A stretch of 64,000 nucleotides of DNA from Dyadobacter luticola (GCF_005860805.1 NZ_VCEJ01000004.1:1054001-1118000), one strand, 5' to 3'; positions 50,575-59,853 are shown, numbered from the stretch's first letter. A program made the numbers and translations. The notes: generated by a model from the letters alone, not told the origin.

Positions 50575-51525
50575 ATGAATCCAGCACGTTTACTTCTAGT
50601 AATACCCTGCTATAATGAGGAAGCGATATTGTCCCTGACGTATTCTAAATTAAACATTTACTTCTCAGAAATTAAAAATCGGGGCCTGATCGCTGCCGAC
50701 AGCCGTATATGCTTTGTAAATGACGGAAGCCGGGACCGTACCTGGAATATCATTGAAGAACTTTGCGCCCAGGACCCGAATGTGATCGGGGTAGGGCTGT
50801 CCCGGAACTTCGGTCATCAGAGCGCGATCATGGCCGGTCTGGAAGCCCATGTTGATCAATTTGACTGCTTTATTACCATCGACGCCGATTTGCAGGACGA
50901 TATCAACGCCATCACCGGCATGCTCGAAAGGCACCGCGAAGGCGCGATGGTCGTGTACGGCGTGCGCGGCGACCGGAGCTCGGATTCCTGGTTTAAGCGT
51001 TTTACGGCAGAAAAATTTTATGTTTTAATGCAGAAAATGGGGGTGCCAGTAGTTTTCAACCACGCGGATTTCCGACTGATGGACCGTCGGGTGCTGAAAG
51101 AACTGGGTAACTTCCGGGAGATCAACCTGTTCCTGCGGGGCATCGTGCCGCTGATCGGTTTCAGGAGTGACAAAGTTTTTTACAACCGCCTCGAACGCCA
51201 GGCCGGGGAAACGAAATATCCCCTGAGCAAAATGCTGCTCTTCGCCTGGAACGGGATCACCTCATTTTCCACATTCCCGATGCGGCTGGTGCTGTATTTC
51301 GGAGTGTTCAATTTTTTTGTAGCCATGGTGATCGTGGTCTATATCCTTTTTTCTTACCTCGTGGGCTTCACCGTCCCCGGCTGGACTTCCACCATGCTGC
51401 CGCTTACTTTTTTCAGCGGTTCCAATATGATGGCGCTGGGATTGATCGGGGAGTACATCGGGAAAATTTACGAGGAAGTAAAAGGCCGTCCGCGATACAT
51501 TATTGAAAAAACCGTCAATGAATAG
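50575..51525 (+). CDS. GT2 glycosyltransferase, GtrB/DPM1-like (polyprenyl-phosphate sugar synthase)
   Basis: Expected to move a sugar from a nucleotide sugar to undecaprenyl phosphate at the inner face of the membrane. 316 residues: a GT-A domain (about 1-230) with VIPCYNEEAILSLTY, FVNDGSRDRTWNIIEEL, the metal site in ITIDADLQDDINAI, and NHADFRLMDRRVLKEL, followed by two C-terminal membrane segments (about 236-300) as in GtrB and ArnC. The next gene overlaps its stop by 8 bases and encodes a large membrane protein, a likely GT-C partner. The sugar is unknown. Confidence 0.9.
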   Translation: MNPARLLLVIPCYNEEAILSLTYSKLNIYFSEIKNRGLIAADSRICFVNDGSRDRTWNIIEELCAQDPNVIGVGLSRNFGHQSAIMAGLEAHVDQFDCFITIDADLQDDINAITGMLERHREGAMVVYGVRGDRSSDSWFKRFTAEKFYVLMQKMGVPVVFNHADFRLMDRRVLKELGNFREINLFLRGIVPLIGFRSDKVFYNRLERQAGETKYPLSKMLLFAWNGITSFSTFPMRLVLYFGVFNFFVAMVIVVYILFSYLVGFTVPGWTSTMLPLTFFSGSNMMALGLIGEYIGKIYEEVKGRPRYIIEKTVNE

Positions 51526-52954
51526 ATTTTATAAAAAATACAGGAGTATCGGCAACTACATCAACATTCTGCTGATGTTCGTCGTGCTGATACCCATGCT
51601 GGTACTTTCCTACTATAATCATCCCAACCCAGCCGATGATTATTGCTATATAGATACCGTATTTAAAGTGGGCTGGTTTGGTGCCATGAAAGCCTACTAT
51701 ACCGGCTGGACGGGTCGCTACTTCGGGATTTTCCTCAACCATACCAATCCGCTGCTTTTCCACTCCATCACCGGATTTAAGATACTGCCTGTTTTTATCA
51801 TCGGAGGCACCATTTTCTCATTTTACAGCCTTTTCCGCCACCTTACGCCTACGTTATCCCGCGTCGCGCACATTGGTTTTGCCAGTGTCATTTTCTTCCT
51901 TTTTGTATTAAGAATGGCGAGTACGGCGGAAGCATTTTACTGGATGGCCGGATTTGTAACATTCACAGTGCCAAGCATTACCACATTGCTTTGGATTGTG
52001 CTCGTGCTGCGCTGGTACCGCCAGGATACGCAGCCTGCTAAAATATTGGTAGGCGTCCTCGCCGGCTTTCTGGTTTTCGCATCTATGGGTTGCAGCGAGC
52101 CTAATCTGCTCACGATGGTGCTGCTGATCGGCGCGTGGTGGGTGTATCGCCTGATTTATCACCGGAAAGTGGATGGTTTTATGATTGCAATGCTGGCGGT
52201 CGCATTATTTTCCTGCTACGTATTTTTTGCCGCGCCGGGAAACGATGCGCGGATCGGAACTAACCCGCTCGGCGGCAACATTCCTTTTTCAACCATTTCC
52301 TCCTTCAAATTCCTTGCAAAACTGATATTTGACTGGCTTTTCAGGACACCGCTTTTGTTCTTCTCGGTCGCCTGGCTGGTTGTCCTTTCGCGAGTTTCGG
52401 AAGGTGCGCGCAACTATTTTTCAATCCCGGTCTGGTATGCTTTGCTGCTGGTTGTAGGCATTTTGGCGGCGCAACTTTTTCCTAACTATTATGGAGTCGG
52501 CATCGATCCGGCTGCGCGGGTGATCAACTGCGTGTATTTCTTTTTCCTGATCGGCTGGTTTTACCTGATCGGCGTGGTTTTTCATTATTTCAAAAAGCGC
52601 AAGATCGATTACTTCCATTTCACAGTAGTCCGCTACGGCGTTTTGTATGCGATTATGGTGGTATCGGTGGTGCTTGCCACTTACCGGAGTATCAACATTC
52701 ACATGCTCTACACAGATTTATTACAGGGAAAAGCTGCTGCTTTCGATAGGGAAATGTTTGAGCGCTACGCCATTTTGGAAAACGCCAAAGAAGAAAATGT
52801 TGCCCTGCCGCTGATCCAGGTCAAGCCGCTTTCGATTTTTGTGGACGACGACATTAAAACAGATACCAATTCCTGGTGGAATAAATGCATGGCGGGGTAT
52901 TTTGGCAAGAAAGTTATTTCCGTGAAAAATGCAGACAGTGAGCAAAAACAGTAG
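51518..52954 (+). CDS. Multi-pass membrane protein, putative GT-C glycosyltransferase (DUF6056-like)
   Basis: A 478-residue protein from the ATG at 51518, with about eleven hydrophobic segments. After the first membrane helix comes HPNPADDYCYIDTVFKVGWFGAMKAYYTGWTGRYFG: the acidic pair ADDYCY in the first outside loop is where GT-C enzymes place catalytic acids, and it resembles the DUF6056 opening. Expected role: transfer of a sugar from a polyprenyl carrier, made by the preceding GT2, to a surface glycan. Coupling by the 8-base overlap supports the pairing. The function is inferred; polymerase or flippase-like roles are possible. Confidence 0.6.
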   Translation: MNRFYKKYRSIGNYINILLMFVVLIPMLVLSYYNHPNPADDYCYIDTVFKVGWFGAMKAYYTGWTGRYFGIFLNHTNPLLFHSITGFKILPVFIIGGTIFSFYSLFRHLTPTLSRVAHIGFASVIFFLFVLRMASTAEAFYWMAGFVTFTVPSITTLLWIVLVLRWYRQDTQPAKILVGVLAGFLVFASMGCSEPNLLTMVLLIGAWWVYRLIYHRKVDGFMIAMLAVALFSCYVFFAAPGNDARIGTNPLGGNIPFSTISSFKFLAKLIFDWLFRTPLLFFSVAWLVVLSRVSEGARNYFSIPVWYALLLVVGILAAQLFPNYYGVGIDPAARVINCVYFFFLIGWFYLIGVVFHYFKKRKIDYFHFTVVRYGVLYAIMVVSVVLATYRSINIHMLYTDLLQGKAAAFDREMFERYAILENAKEENVALPLIQVKPLSIFVDDDIKTDTNSWWNKCMAGYFGKKVISVKNADSEQKQ

Positions 52955-54638
52955 GCTTTTTTACGGCATTTTCATGGCCGTACCCATCGCGGTCTGGATT
53001 TTCGTCATTCTTTATTATTCTGTCAACCTGCCCTGGTACGACGATTTCGATCCTTTTTCTGATTTTTTGCACAAATGGATCACTGAGCCGGATTTCGCTA
53101 CGAGGCTTAAATTGCTTTTCCAGCCCAACAATGAGCACCGGATGGTGATCGGCAAGCTGGTTACATTGCTTTACTACTGGGTTACCGGGCACCTCAATTT
53201 CACATTACTGCACATTGCCGGTTCCAGTTTTATGCTGGGGACATTGTATCTGTTCTGGCGCGCATTCAAAAGCAGCGGGCTCAGCTGGTGGTACTTTTTG
53301 CCAGTTCCCTTTTTAATGTTCCAGTTGCAATTCCACCTCGCATTTTTGTGGGCAATATGCGCTTTGCAGCATCCACCGGTGGTTTTCTTTGCCAGCTTAT
53401 CTATGTTCCTTTTGGCTAAAAACCGTTTTTTACCGGGAATGTTAGCAGCAATTTTTGCCACATTCGCGATGAGCAGCGGGATTTTTGTTTGGCCTGCGGG
53501 TGTGGTCGTGCTGGTTTTGGCTTCGAGGTATAAGCAGGTAGCAGTCTGGTGCGTGGTCGCGGTGGTGGCCGTGGGACTTTATTTTTATGGCATGTCGGCC
53601 CAGGGAAATGAATCTAGCGTCGACTTTTTTCTCAAAAACCCACATTTAAGTGTCCTCGGGTTCTTCGCCTTCCTCGGCGGTTTATTCGATTTCTTTCCTG
53701 AAAAAGCCATTTTTACGCGTTCAGTTCTTCCGGTTTTAATGGGTTTTTTAGTCATGATCTGGGTGACAATCTGGCTGCTGCGCCGGATTTTTCCCTGGCT
53801 GAAAACCACTTTCAGCTGGCCAAAAAACCTTCCGGTTTGGGCAAATCAAAATCCGGATAATGCTAAAATATTGCAGACATTCCTGGTGGGTATCGTGACT
53901 TTTTTGCTGGTCGACGGCCTGGTGATCGGCCTTCTGCGTCCCCGGTTTGGCTTTTTTGTGATGATTGTCAGTAATTATAAAATCTATCCCGCGCTTTTTC
54001 TGACGGTCGCCTACCTCGCATTTATCAGCACTGCCGTGAAAGTGAATGTTAGAGAAACCGGCTTTAAAATAGCCGTGGCAGCTGGCGTAATGATCTGGGC
54101 GATTTCAATGTACAGTTACTTGCCTGTGATTTCCGAAAGGAATAAATATTACACCGTAAACGGTTATAATCAGGAATTTAATGGTTACGGCCTGGGCCAT
54201 GTGCCTTATTCTAAAAGTGCCATGTATGTGGATTCGATGATGAAAGATATGGTGAAGCGCGGCGTTTACGAGTACCCGGCCAGCGGCAGGCTGATCGCCC
54301 GCCAGGCTGAAATGGTTAGCGGGGACATTTCCAAAATGAGCGGAATCCAGATCGAAGACCGCGGATTGGCCATTTACGTGAATGATACCGAGAACCGGAT
54401 TTCTTATGCCCGGAACAGCGGCGAATATGTGTTTGTACGAAACCGGGCAAGACTTTACCTGTTTAAAATGGAGCAGCACAAGTATTCGGGCAGGAACATT
54501 TTCATGCAATATGACAAAGGTGCAGACGTCCTCATTCCCAATACATCCCTGCTGCCGGACACCTATGAGATCGGAATTGTGCATGTAAACGGGGACAAAA
54601 CCGGTGGCGGTGTCCTGCGAAAGATCACAATCCCATAA
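52929..54638 (+). CDS. Multi-pass membrane protein, putative GT-C glycosyltransferase
   Basis: A 569-residue membrane protein beginning MQTVSKNSRLFYGIFMAVPIA, overlapping the preceding gene by 26 bases. About ten hydrophobic segments are followed by a soluble C-terminal domain of roughly 150 residues (about 415-569). The first outside loop holds LPWYDDFDPFSDFLHKWITEP, an acidic YDDF motif in the same place as ADDY in the preceding protein, so the two may be distant relatives of one GT-C-like class. It is followed by a second GtrB-like gene. No sequence family is recognised with certainty. Confidence 0.55.
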   Translation: MQTVSKNSRLFYGIFMAVPIAVWIFVILYYSVNLPWYDDFDPFSDFLHKWITEPDFATRLKLLFQPNNEHRMVIGKLVTLLYYWVTGHLNFTLLHIAGSSFMLGTLYLFWRAFKSSGLSWWYFLPVPFLMFQLQFHLAFLWAICALQHPPVVFFASLSMFLLAKNRFLPGMLAAIFATFAMSSGIFVWPAGVVVLVLASRYKQVAVWCVVAVVAVGLYFYGMSAQGNESSVDFFLKNPHLSVLGFFAFLGGLFDFFPEKAIFTRSVLPVLMGFLVMIWVTIWLLRRIFPWLKTTFSWPKNLPVWANQNPDNAKILQTFLVGIVTFLLVDGLVIGLLRPRFGFFVMIVSNYKIYPALFLTVAYLAFISTAVKVNVRETGFKIAVAAGVMIWAISMYSYLPVISERNKYYTVNGYNQEFNGYGLGHVPYSKSAMYVDSMMKDMVKRGVYEYPASGRLIARQAEMVSGDISKMSGIQIEDRGLAIYVNDTENRISYARNSGEYVFVRNRARLYLFKMEQHKYSGRNIFMQYDKGADVLIPNTSLLPDTYEIGIVHVNGDKTGGGVLRKITIP

Positions 54639-54672
54639 ATAAATGAATGTTTCGATAATACTTTGAAAGGTG

Positions 54673-54680
54673 TATTTTTG
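54673..54680 (+). promoter_or_regulatory. Possible internal promoter (-7 box)
   Basis: TATTTTTG matches TAnnTTTG, 33-40 bases before the TTG start at 54713. It may give the second GT2 and the MBOAT gene a promoter of their own; no -33 TTG is evident. Confidence 0.35.
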
Positions 54681-54712
54681 CCGCCATAGGTCCCATCGAA
54701 AACCGACGCACA

Positions 54713-55657
54713 TTGAAAACCCCTCAAATATCCATTGTTGCACCCCTCTACAATGAATCCGAATCTTTCCCATTGTTGGTTCAGCGAATCAATGCTTTGA
54801 TGGATTCAAGTCCGCTTACCATAGAAGTTGTGCTCGTGGATGATGGCAGCAGGGACGATACTGCGCTCAGAATCAGGCAGCTTGCATTAACCGACGAACG
54901 CTATCACGGTGTTTTCTTATCAAGGAACCACGGCCACCAGCTGGCTCTGACAGCCGGGATTTCCACAGCCCGCGGCACAGAAGCACTTTTTGTGATCGAT
55001 GGTGATTTGCAGGACCCGCCCGAGTTGCTTCCTGAATTTTATAAATTATTGCAGGAAGGTAATGATGTGGTGTATGCCGTGCGCAAAAAACGCAAGGAAG
55101 GTGTCGTGAAACGCATGGGTTATCACTTCTTTTACAGGATTTTACGCTCAATCTCCTATGTAGAAATCCCGCTCGACAGCGGCGATTTTGCCTTAATAAG
55201 CCGCAGGGTAGTGGATGTCCTCAATAAAATGCCGGAAGAAAGCCGGTACCTCCGAGGAATGCGTTCCTGGATCGGTTTCAAGCAGGTGGGCTTTGAGTAT
55301 GAACGTGATGCGCGGGCAGCCGGAGAGTCCAAATATTCTTTCAAACAGCTTTTTAACCTCGCTTACAATGGTATTTTTAATTTTAGCGAGTTTCCGATCA
55401 AGTTTATGAGCCGTATGGGAATCCTGGCGATCCTTATTTCCCTGGTCTATTTTATCATTGTCGTGGTCAAGAAAATGTTTTTTGCGCACGTCATTGAAGG
55501 TTTTACTTCCCTGCTTTTTGTGATCATTTTGTTCAGCGGCGTACAGCTGCTGGCGCTCGGCATCATCGGCGAATATGTATTGCGCATCTTTTTTCAATCT
55601 AAAAACCGGCCTTTATTTATCATTAAGGAGGAAATAGTTAACCGCGAGTACGTTTGA
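54713..55657 (+). CDS. GT2 glycosyltransferase, GtrB/DPM1-like, second copy
   Basis: A 314-residue protein with a GT-A domain and two C-terminal membrane segments, the same layout as the product of 50575-51525. Key stretches: VAPLYNESESFPLLVQRI, LVDDGSRDDTALRI, LSRNHGHQLALTAGIS, the metal-site DGDLQDPPELLPEF and the SYVEIPLDSGDFALISRRVVD segment. It should charge polyprenyl phosphate with a sugar. The start codon is a TTG at 54713 (MKTPQISIVAPLYN): no ATG lies before the conserved first strand. It follows the second large membrane protein and precedes the MBOAT gene by 4 bases. Confidence 0.9.
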   Translation: MKTPQISIVAPLYNESESFPLLVQRINALMDSSPLTIEVVLVDDGSRDDTALRIRQLALTDERYHGVFLSRNHGHQLALTAGISTARGTEALFVIDGDLQDPPELLPEFYKLLQEGNDVVYAVRKKRKEGVVKRMGYHFFYRILRSISYVEIPLDSGDFALISRRVVDVLNKMPEESRYLRGMRSWIGFKQVGFEYERDARAAGESKYSFKQLFNLAYNGIFNFSEFPIKFMSRMGILAILISLVYFIIVVVKKMFFAHVIEGFTSLLFVIILFSGVQLLALGIIGEYVLRIFFQSKNRPLFIIKEEIVNREYV

Positions 55658-55661
55658 TCTG

Positions 55662-57122
55662 ATGCTTTTCAACTCGATCCAATTTTTAATTTTCTTCATC
55701 GTCGTTACGCTGGCTTATTTCAGCCTGTCGTGGAAAGGTCGCTGGATTCTCCTCCTCGTTACCAGCTGCTACTTCTACCTGGTTTTCAAGCCAATATTTA
55801 TTCTGATCCTGTTTGGGACGATCGTAATCGACTATTATGCAGGGATTTGGATTGAAAAATCGGAAAATCAGAAGCAGCGGAAATTGCTGCTGGTGATCAG
55901 TTTAATCTCGAACATTGGTATCCTCGCGTTTTTCAAATACTACGATTTTTTACAGGATTCTGTCAACCACATTCTTGGCAGCATGCACCTGCGCCCGCTG
56001 GTACCGCCGCTGACGCGCATGATCCCCAGCCAGATAGCCGACTGGATCACCACCGGCGACGGACGCGTTTTACTGCCGATCGGATTATCATTCCACACAT
56101 TCCAGGCGATGAGCTATACCATTGAAGTGTATCGCGGAAATCAGCCTGCCGAGCGGAATTTCGGGATTTACGCTTTATATGTGATGTTTTACCCGCAGCT
56201 CGTGGCCGGCCCAATCGAGCGTCCGCAAAACATGCTTTTCCAGTTTCATACTTATTTCAAATATGATTTTGAACTGGTAAAGAGCGGGTTAATGCAGATG
56301 GCTTTCGGTTTTTTCAAAAAAATGGTCATCGCCGACCGGCTCTCTATGATGGTCGACTATGCTTACGCGCCGGGTACGGAGCACAATGGTTTGACGTTGC
56401 TGACCGCCGCCATTTTCTATTCTTTCCAGATCTACTGCGATTTTTCAGGCTACTCCGACATTGCAATTGGTGCAGCTCGGGTGATGGGTTTTACTTTGAT
56501 GGACAACTTCCGGTCGCCTTATGAAGCCAAATCGATTGCAGAATTCTGGGGACGGTGGCACATTTCACTGTCGAGCTGGTTTCGTGATTATTTGTACATT
56601 CCGCTGGGTGGAAACCGGAAAGGCGACCTGATGAAATACCGTAACCAGCTGATTGTCTTTATGGTAAGTGGCTTGTGGCACGGCACGAGTTGGAGTTTTG
56701 TAATCTGGGGTGGCTTGCATGGATTGTACCAGATCTCTGCGTCGATCCGGGACAAAGTTCTGGGGAACGCGGGCGTGAAAATGCCTGAAAGTGAATTTAT
56801 TAAGATCATTAACCGGATACTGACTTTCCTGCTGGTCACCCTCACCTGGGTTTTCTTCCGGAACAGCATCAGCCGCTCTTTTGACATTTTAAGAGGCATT
56901 GGTAAACTATCGCTTTCCGACAAAATCCTTTCCCCATTCAATGTTGTCGAAATGTGGTTCTGCGTATTCCTGATCGTATTTCTTTTAGTGAAAGAACATT
57001 ATTACGAAAAGATCCCGACGCGCAGTACCACATTATTCTTCATATTATTTCCCCTGACTGCAATTCTGACGTATTTTTTTGGCGTCATTACAGAAAATCA
57101 GTTTATATACTTTCAATTTTAG
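55662..57122 (+). CDS. MBOAT-family O-acyltransferase (AlgI/DltB type)
   Basis: Acylates, often acetylates, a polysaccharide or lipid acceptor on the outside of the inner membrane. 486 residues with about eleven hydrophobic segments. Family marks: LPIGLSFHTFQAMSYTIEVYRG, FYPQLVAGPIERPQNM, YSFQIYCDFSGYSDIAIGAARVMGF, FRSPYEAKSIAEFWGRWHISLSSWFRDYLYIPLGGN and SGLWHGTSWSFVIWGGLHG, with the two catalytic-site His residues in the last. It starts 4 bases after the second GT2 gene, so decoration of the same surface glycan is likely. No AlgJ/AlgX-like partner follows. Confidence 0.92.
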   Translation: MLFNSIQFLIFFIVVTLAYFSLSWKGRWILLLVTSCYFYLVFKPIFILILFGTIVIDYYAGIWIEKSENQKQRKLLLVISLISNIGILAFFKYYDFLQDSVNHILGSMHLRPLVPPLTRMIPSQIADWITTGDGRVLLPIGLSFHTFQAMSYTIEVYRGNQPAERNFGIYALYVMFYPQLVAGPIERPQNMLFQFHTYFKYDFELVKSGLMQMAFGFFKKMVIADRLSMMVDYAYAPGTEHNGLTLLTAAIFYSFQIYCDFSGYSDIAIGAARVMGFTLMDNFRSPYEAKSIAEFWGRWHISLSSWFRDYLYIPLGGNRKGDLMKYRNQLIVFMVSGLWHGTSWSFVIWGGLHGLYQISASIRDKVLGNAGVKMPESEFIKIINRILTFLLVTLTWVFFRNSISRSFDILRGIGKLSLSDKILSPFNVVEMWFCVFLIVFLLVKEHYYEKIPTRSTTLFFILFPLTAILTYFFGVITENQFIYFQF

Positions 57123-57213
57123 GGGCAGATACGAGCACATTTGCAGACAATTATTTGTTACCGAAGTTCCGGGATGATTTGTCCTATTTTCAAGATTAAC
57201 GTTTTCAATAAAA

Positions 57214-57594
57214 ATGTACGAAGTAACTTCTGACAACCGGTTAAAAAGTCTCATAGTAGTAGGTGACCGTGTTTTAATACGTCCCAAAAGCCCCAGCGAC
57301 CGCACAAACAGCGGCCTATATTTGCCTCCGACCGTGACGGAAAGAGAGCAGGTCCAAAGCGGATATGTGATCAAAGTTGGCCCCGGGTACCCGATTCCAG
57401 TGGCAGTGGAAGAGGAGCCGTGGAAGGAAACGGAAGAAAAGGTGAAGTATATGCCTTTGCAATCCAAAGAAGGCGATCTGGCAATTTATTTACAGCGCAA
57501 TGCCATCGATCTCGAATACGACGGCCAGAAATATGTGATTGTTCAGCAGTCTTCCATCTTAATGTTGGAGCGCTCCGAAGATTTGTTTGAATAA
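57214..57594 (+). CDS. GroES/Cpn10-like protein without adjacent groEL
   Basis: A 126-residue protein with the Cpn10 fold: VVGDRVLIRPKSPSDRTNSGLYLPPTVTEREQVQSGYVIKVGPGYP, then DLAIYLQRNAIDLEYDGQKYVIVQQSSILML at the end. It is longer than GroES (about 95 residues): an extra charged segment (VAVEEEPWKETEEKVKYMPLQSKEG) sits between the mobile loop and the last strands. There is no groEL next to it. It might be a GroES paralogue with a special role or a Cpn10-like fold used otherwise. It has its own short leader, with the aldo/keto reductase 35 bases downstream. Confidence 0.8.
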   Translation: MYEVTSDNRLKSLIVVGDRVLIRPKSPSDRTNSGLYLPPTVTEREQVQSGYVIKVGPGYPIPVAVEEEPWKETEEKVKYMPLQSKEGDLAIYLQRNAIDLEYDGQKYVIVQQSSILMLERSEDLFE

Positions 57595-57629
57595 AAATTC
57601 ACTCATTAATTAACTAAACTCTTAAAAAA

Positions 57630-58652
57630 ATGAAGTACAAATTTCTTGGAAATACCGGAGTGCTCGTCTCCGAACTGTGTTTTGGTACCATGACCTTCGG
57701 CGGCGAAGGCTACTGGGAGGCGATCGGAAAATTGCAGCAGGACGAAGGTCAGGCACTTGTAAAAACCGCTCTTGACAGCGGAATCAATTTCTTTGATACC
57801 GCCAATGTGTATGCGTATGGTAAATCGGAAACGATTCTGGGCCAGTCGATTAAGAATCTAGGTATCAAAAGAAGTGAAGTTGTGATCGCGACCAAAGTGC
57901 GCGGAAGAATGGCACCGGGCGCAAATCAGATCGGCTTGTCGAGGCTGCATATCATGGATTCGGTTGAGGAAAGCTTGTCGCGGCTTGGTACCGATCATAT
58001 TGATCTTTTCTACATTCACGGGGTAGATATTGAAACTTCGCTGGAAGAGACCATGCGTGGTTTGGAAGACGTGGTAAGGTCAGGAAAAGTGCGGTACCTT
58101 GGGGTCAGCAACCACGCTGCCTGGCAGATTATGAAAGCCAATGGAATTGCAGAGAAAAATGGGTGGACCAAATTTGTGGCTTGCCAACATTACTATACTA
58201 TCGCCGGTCGTGAGCTGGAAAGGGAATTAGTGCCGATGATGCAGGACCAGAATCTGGCATTAATGCCTTGGAGCCCGCTGGCAGGCGGTTTTCTTTCCGG
58301 GAAATATACGCGTGGCAACCAAACCAGCGGGGATAACCGCCGCGATAACTTCGATTTCCCTCCGATCGATAAAGAAAAAGCGTACGACATTATTGACGTA
58401 ATACAGCCAATTGCAGAGGCGCATGGTGTGTCAGTGGCACAAATTGCCTTGTCGTGGCTGCTGCATCAGAAAGCGGTAACCAGCGTGATCATCGGTGCGA
58501 AAAAGCCTGAGCAGCTGGCAGATAACATTGCCGCCACTTCGGTGGTACTGACTGCGGGGGATCTTGCTAAGCTGGACGAGATCAGCAAGCTTAAACCGGA
58601 ATATCCGCAGTGGATGTTCGAGCGTCAGGGCCGCGACCGCATCCCAAGCTAA
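57630..58652 (+). CDS. Aldo/keto reductase
   Basis: NADPH-dependent reductase of aldehydes and ketones, 340 residues. The catalytic Tyr/Asp of the TIM barrel lie in INFFDTANVYAYGKSETILGQ, a Lys in VVIATKVRG, and His in LFYIHGVDIETSLEETM. The C-terminal cofactor region (VTSVIIGAKKPEQLADNIAA) fits NADPH binding. The opening MKYKFLGNTGVLVSELCFGTMTFGGEGYW resembles the YghZ/potassium-channel beta-like branch. The substrate is unknown. The polysaccharide deacetylase gene begins 3 bases after its stop, so the two are cotranscribed. Confidence 0.9.
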   Translation: MKYKFLGNTGVLVSELCFGTMTFGGEGYWEAIGKLQQDEGQALVKTALDSGINFFDTANVYAYGKSETILGQSIKNLGIKRSEVVIATKVRGRMAPGANQIGLSRLHIMDSVEESLSRLGTDHIDLFYIHGVDIETSLEETMRGLEDVVRSGKVRYLGVSNHAAWQIMKANGIAEKNGWTKFVACQHYYTIAGRELERELVPMMQDQNLALMPWSPLAGGFLSGKYTRGNQTSGDNRRDNFDFPPIDKEKAYDIIDVIQPIAEAHGVSVAQIALSWLLHQKAVTSVIIGAKKPEQLADNIAATSVVLTAGDLAKLDEISKLKPEYPQWMFERQGRDRIPS

Positions 58653-58655
58653 CAT

Positions 58656-59600
58656 ATGAAAATCCAGCTTTTATGGGTCGCGATGTTCGCGGCCCAAACC
58701 TTTGCTGCCCGGTTATGTTTTGCACAACAACGAAGCGTCTCGATCACGATCGACGACGTCCCGAATGTGCGTTTATTTACGGCTGACGGTAACTCTTCAA
58801 AGCTGCTCAGCCGGCTGGATTCGATGAAATTGCCGGTGGCGATCTTTATTAATGAACAACATTTGTCTGCGTCCGGGGATTTTGAAAAAAATAAAAATCT
58901 GCTGAAAACCTGGCTTGCAAAAGACTTTGTGACGGCTGGAAATCATAGTTTTTCACACCCGAATTATGGCGAGATCGGCTTTGAAGCATTTTCGGAAGAC
59001 GTGGTAAAAGGAGAAAAAGTGACCCAAGAAATCCTGGCTGGCTCCGGAAAGAAGCTGGAATATTTTCGGTTTCCTTTCAATGCAACCGGGAGGGATAGTC
59101 TGGAACAGTCGAAAATGAGAAGTTTTCTGATGGAGAAACATTATATCAGCACGCCTTTTACAGTTGAAAATGAGGACTGGCTGTACACCCAGCTTTACGA
59201 AAAGGCGCTGAGTGAGGGGAATAAAAAGCTCGCTGCTTCAATCGGCAACCAGTTTATTCAAATGACATTGAAGCGTTTTGATTTTTTTGACAGTCTTTCT
59301 GTGGCACATTACGGGAAGCCGATCAAACAAATTTATCTCTGCCACGACAACCGGCTAAATACAGATTACCTGCCTTTGCTGGTGAAAAAGTTAAAGGAAA
59401 AGAAATATAACTTCATCAGTCTGGCTGACGCGATGAGCGATCCGGTTTATCAGTCACAAGATTACTATCACGGAAATGCAGGATTTTCCTGGATTTACCG
59501 ATGGATGGGCGATTTGGAAAAAAGGCGGGCAGCGATGCGGATAGAGCCTGAAAACCAAGACATTCAGAAAGCGTACGAGGAAATGCAACGGAAAAAGTAA
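58656..59600 (+). CDS. Secreted polysaccharide deacetylase-family protein
   Basis: A 314-residue carbohydrate esterase family 4/NodB-type protein with a signal peptide (MKIQLLWVAMFAAQTFAARLCFAQ). The NodB motif 1 Asp pair is in VSITIDDVPNVRLF, and motif 2 His residues are in AGNHSFSHPNYGEIGF (H-x-x-x-H). Motif 3 is in KKLEYFRFPFNATGRDS (RxPFN). Thus the metal site and catalytic base are present, and removal of N- or O-acetyl groups from a cell-wall or surface sugar polymer is likely. A C-terminal stretch of about 60 residues shows a charged ending without further domains. Confidence 0.88.
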   Translation: MKIQLLWVAMFAAQTFAARLCFAQQRSVSITIDDVPNVRLFTADGNSSKLLSRLDSMKLPVAIFINEQHLSASGDFEKNKNLLKTWLAKDFVTAGNHSFSHPNYGEIGFEAFSEDVVKGEKVTQEILAGSGKKLEYFRFPFNATGRDSLEQSKMRSFLMEKHYISTPFTVENEDWLYTQLYEKALSEGNKKLAASIGNQFIQMTLKRFDFFDSLSVAHYGKPIKQIYLCHDNRLNTDYLPLLVKKLKEKKYNFISLADAMSDPVYQSQDYYHGNAGFSWIYRWMGDLEKRRAAMRIEPENQDIQKAYEEMQRKK

Positions 59601-59610
59601 GGACGCAAAA

Positions 59611-59637
59611 AAAGCATGCAGCTCGGCTGCATGCTTT
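59611..59637 (-). terminator. Intrinsic terminator of the cold-shock gene
   Basis: A 12-bp perfect stem (59611-59622 with 59626-59637), 3-base loop. The A-run at 59607-59613 gives a U-tract on the minus strand. It also lies 10 bases after the deacetylase stop and may serve both genes. Confidence 0.85.
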
Positions 59638-59661
59638 CGAAATGTCTTGTTATGACTAAAA

Positions 59662-59853
59662 TTAGATAACGCGAACGTTAACTGCGTTTAGTCCTTTTCT
59701 TCCATTTTCTACGTCGTAAGTCACTCTGTCGTTTTCACGAATGTCGTCCTGAAGACCTGAAACGTGAACGAAAATGTCTTTTTCACCAGATGCTGGTTGG
59801 ATGAATCCAAATCCTTTGGAATCATTGAAAAACTTAACTGTACCTTCTGCCAT
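59662..59853 (-). CDS. Cold-shock domain protein (CspA family)
   Basis: A 63-residue single-domain RNA/DNA-binding chaperone from the ATG at 59853, MAEGTVKFFNDSKGFGFIQP. The two RNP motifs are present: KGFGFIQ (RNP1) and DIFVHVSGL (RNP2), followed by NDRVTYDVENGRKGLNAVNVRVI. Length and sequence are typical for Bacteroidota CspA. The frame remains open for 35 codons upstream, but that extension runs through the predicted promoter and is rejected. It is divergent from the YheT-type hydrolase gene. Confidence 0.97.
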   Translation of the reverse strand: MAEGTVKFFNDSKGFGFIQPASGEKDIFVHVSGLQDDIRENDRVTYDVENGRKGLNAVNVRVI

